Assembly (NCBI GenBank): GCA_000151295.1
Contig: GG745332.1
Location: 1,651,585 to 1,680,413 of the forward strand
DNA from: Allomyces macrogynus ATCC 38327
Taxonomy: Eukaryota > Blastocladiomycota > Blastocladiomycetes > Blastocladiales > Blastocladiaceae
Length of the DNA: 28,829 nucleotides
Direction: 5' to 3'
Below, piece by piece: positions 28,799 through 28,829 of this stretch (its first letter is position 1; every line of letters starts with the position of its first letter). A program made the position numbers and the translations under genes. The notes below the pieces were generated by a model. The model saw only the letters and a program-made list of their open reading frames with translations, searched no databases and was not told the DNA's origin.

Positions 28799-28829
28799 AT
28801 GGCTGACGACGCTGCGCCTGCTCCCCCCC
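28799..28829 (+). CDS. Possible 5' end of a plus-strand gene, cut by window edge
   Basis: ATG at 28799 opens MADDAAPAPP and runs off the window after ten codons. The composition resembles the Ala/Pro-rich starts of other genes here and the upstream DNA is leader-like. A short upstream frame (ATG 28777 to TGA 28806, nine codons) overlaps it in another frame. Ten codons cannot prove a gene. Confidence 0.25.
   Translation, partial: MADDAAPAPP

Noticed and set aside
1..28829. CRISPR arrays, tRNA or rRNA genes, prokaryotic operons
   Set aside because: No spaced identical repeats, no tRNA-like arms or rRNA-like conserved stretches were seen, and the spliced gene structure excludes a prokaryote.

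Overview
The window looks like nuclear DNA from a GC-rich eukaryote. The signs are short GT-AG introns (about 69-91 bp), Kozak-like starts (gccATGg), separate monocistronic genes on both strands, long simple-sequence tracts, and eukaryotic families: an RNA-exosome ring subunit, RBR ubiquitin ligases, a bZIP factor and a vacuolar endopolyphosphatase. An endopolyphosphatase with a Lys-rich C-terminal insert and a fungal-type DDE transposase point to a fungus. High GC with abundant recent paralogues would suit an early-diverging lineage such as Blastocladiomycota (Allomyces-like), but that placement is inference.

Layout. 50-2908 (-): large protein with a His-Asp repeat and a C-terminal Cys/His cluster, family unknown. 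3564-5537 (+): endopolyphosphatase PPN1 in three exons, divergent from the first gene. 6260-8755: two decayed F-box-like/LRR paralogues arranged tail to tail. 9234-18126: four paralogues of one ubiquitin-ligase family, RING1-IBR-RING2 followed by C2H2-like fingers. Two are intact (12176-13870 + and 16313-18126 -). One is full length but broken (9234-11095 -). One has lost its whole catalytic core (14303-15247 +). 18336-21019 (-): a dead DDE transposon. 22758-23672 (+): acidic unknown protein. 24578-25929 (+): bZIP transcription factor in two exons. 26815-27899 (-): exosome subunit RRP45 in three exons. The last bases hold a possible start of another gene on the + strand.

How it fits together. 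The outer parts are ordinary single-copy housekeeping and regulatory genes. The centre (about 6.2-21 kb) is a birth-and-death zone: ubiquitin-ligase-like families (RBR-C2H2 and F-box/LRR) have duplicated in both orientations, several copies have died by different lesions, and a transposon remnant flanks the cluster. The RBR-C2H2 family is the best candidate for something poorly described. Gene models were built by hand from reading frames, homology between the local copies, and recall of protein families. No database search was possible.
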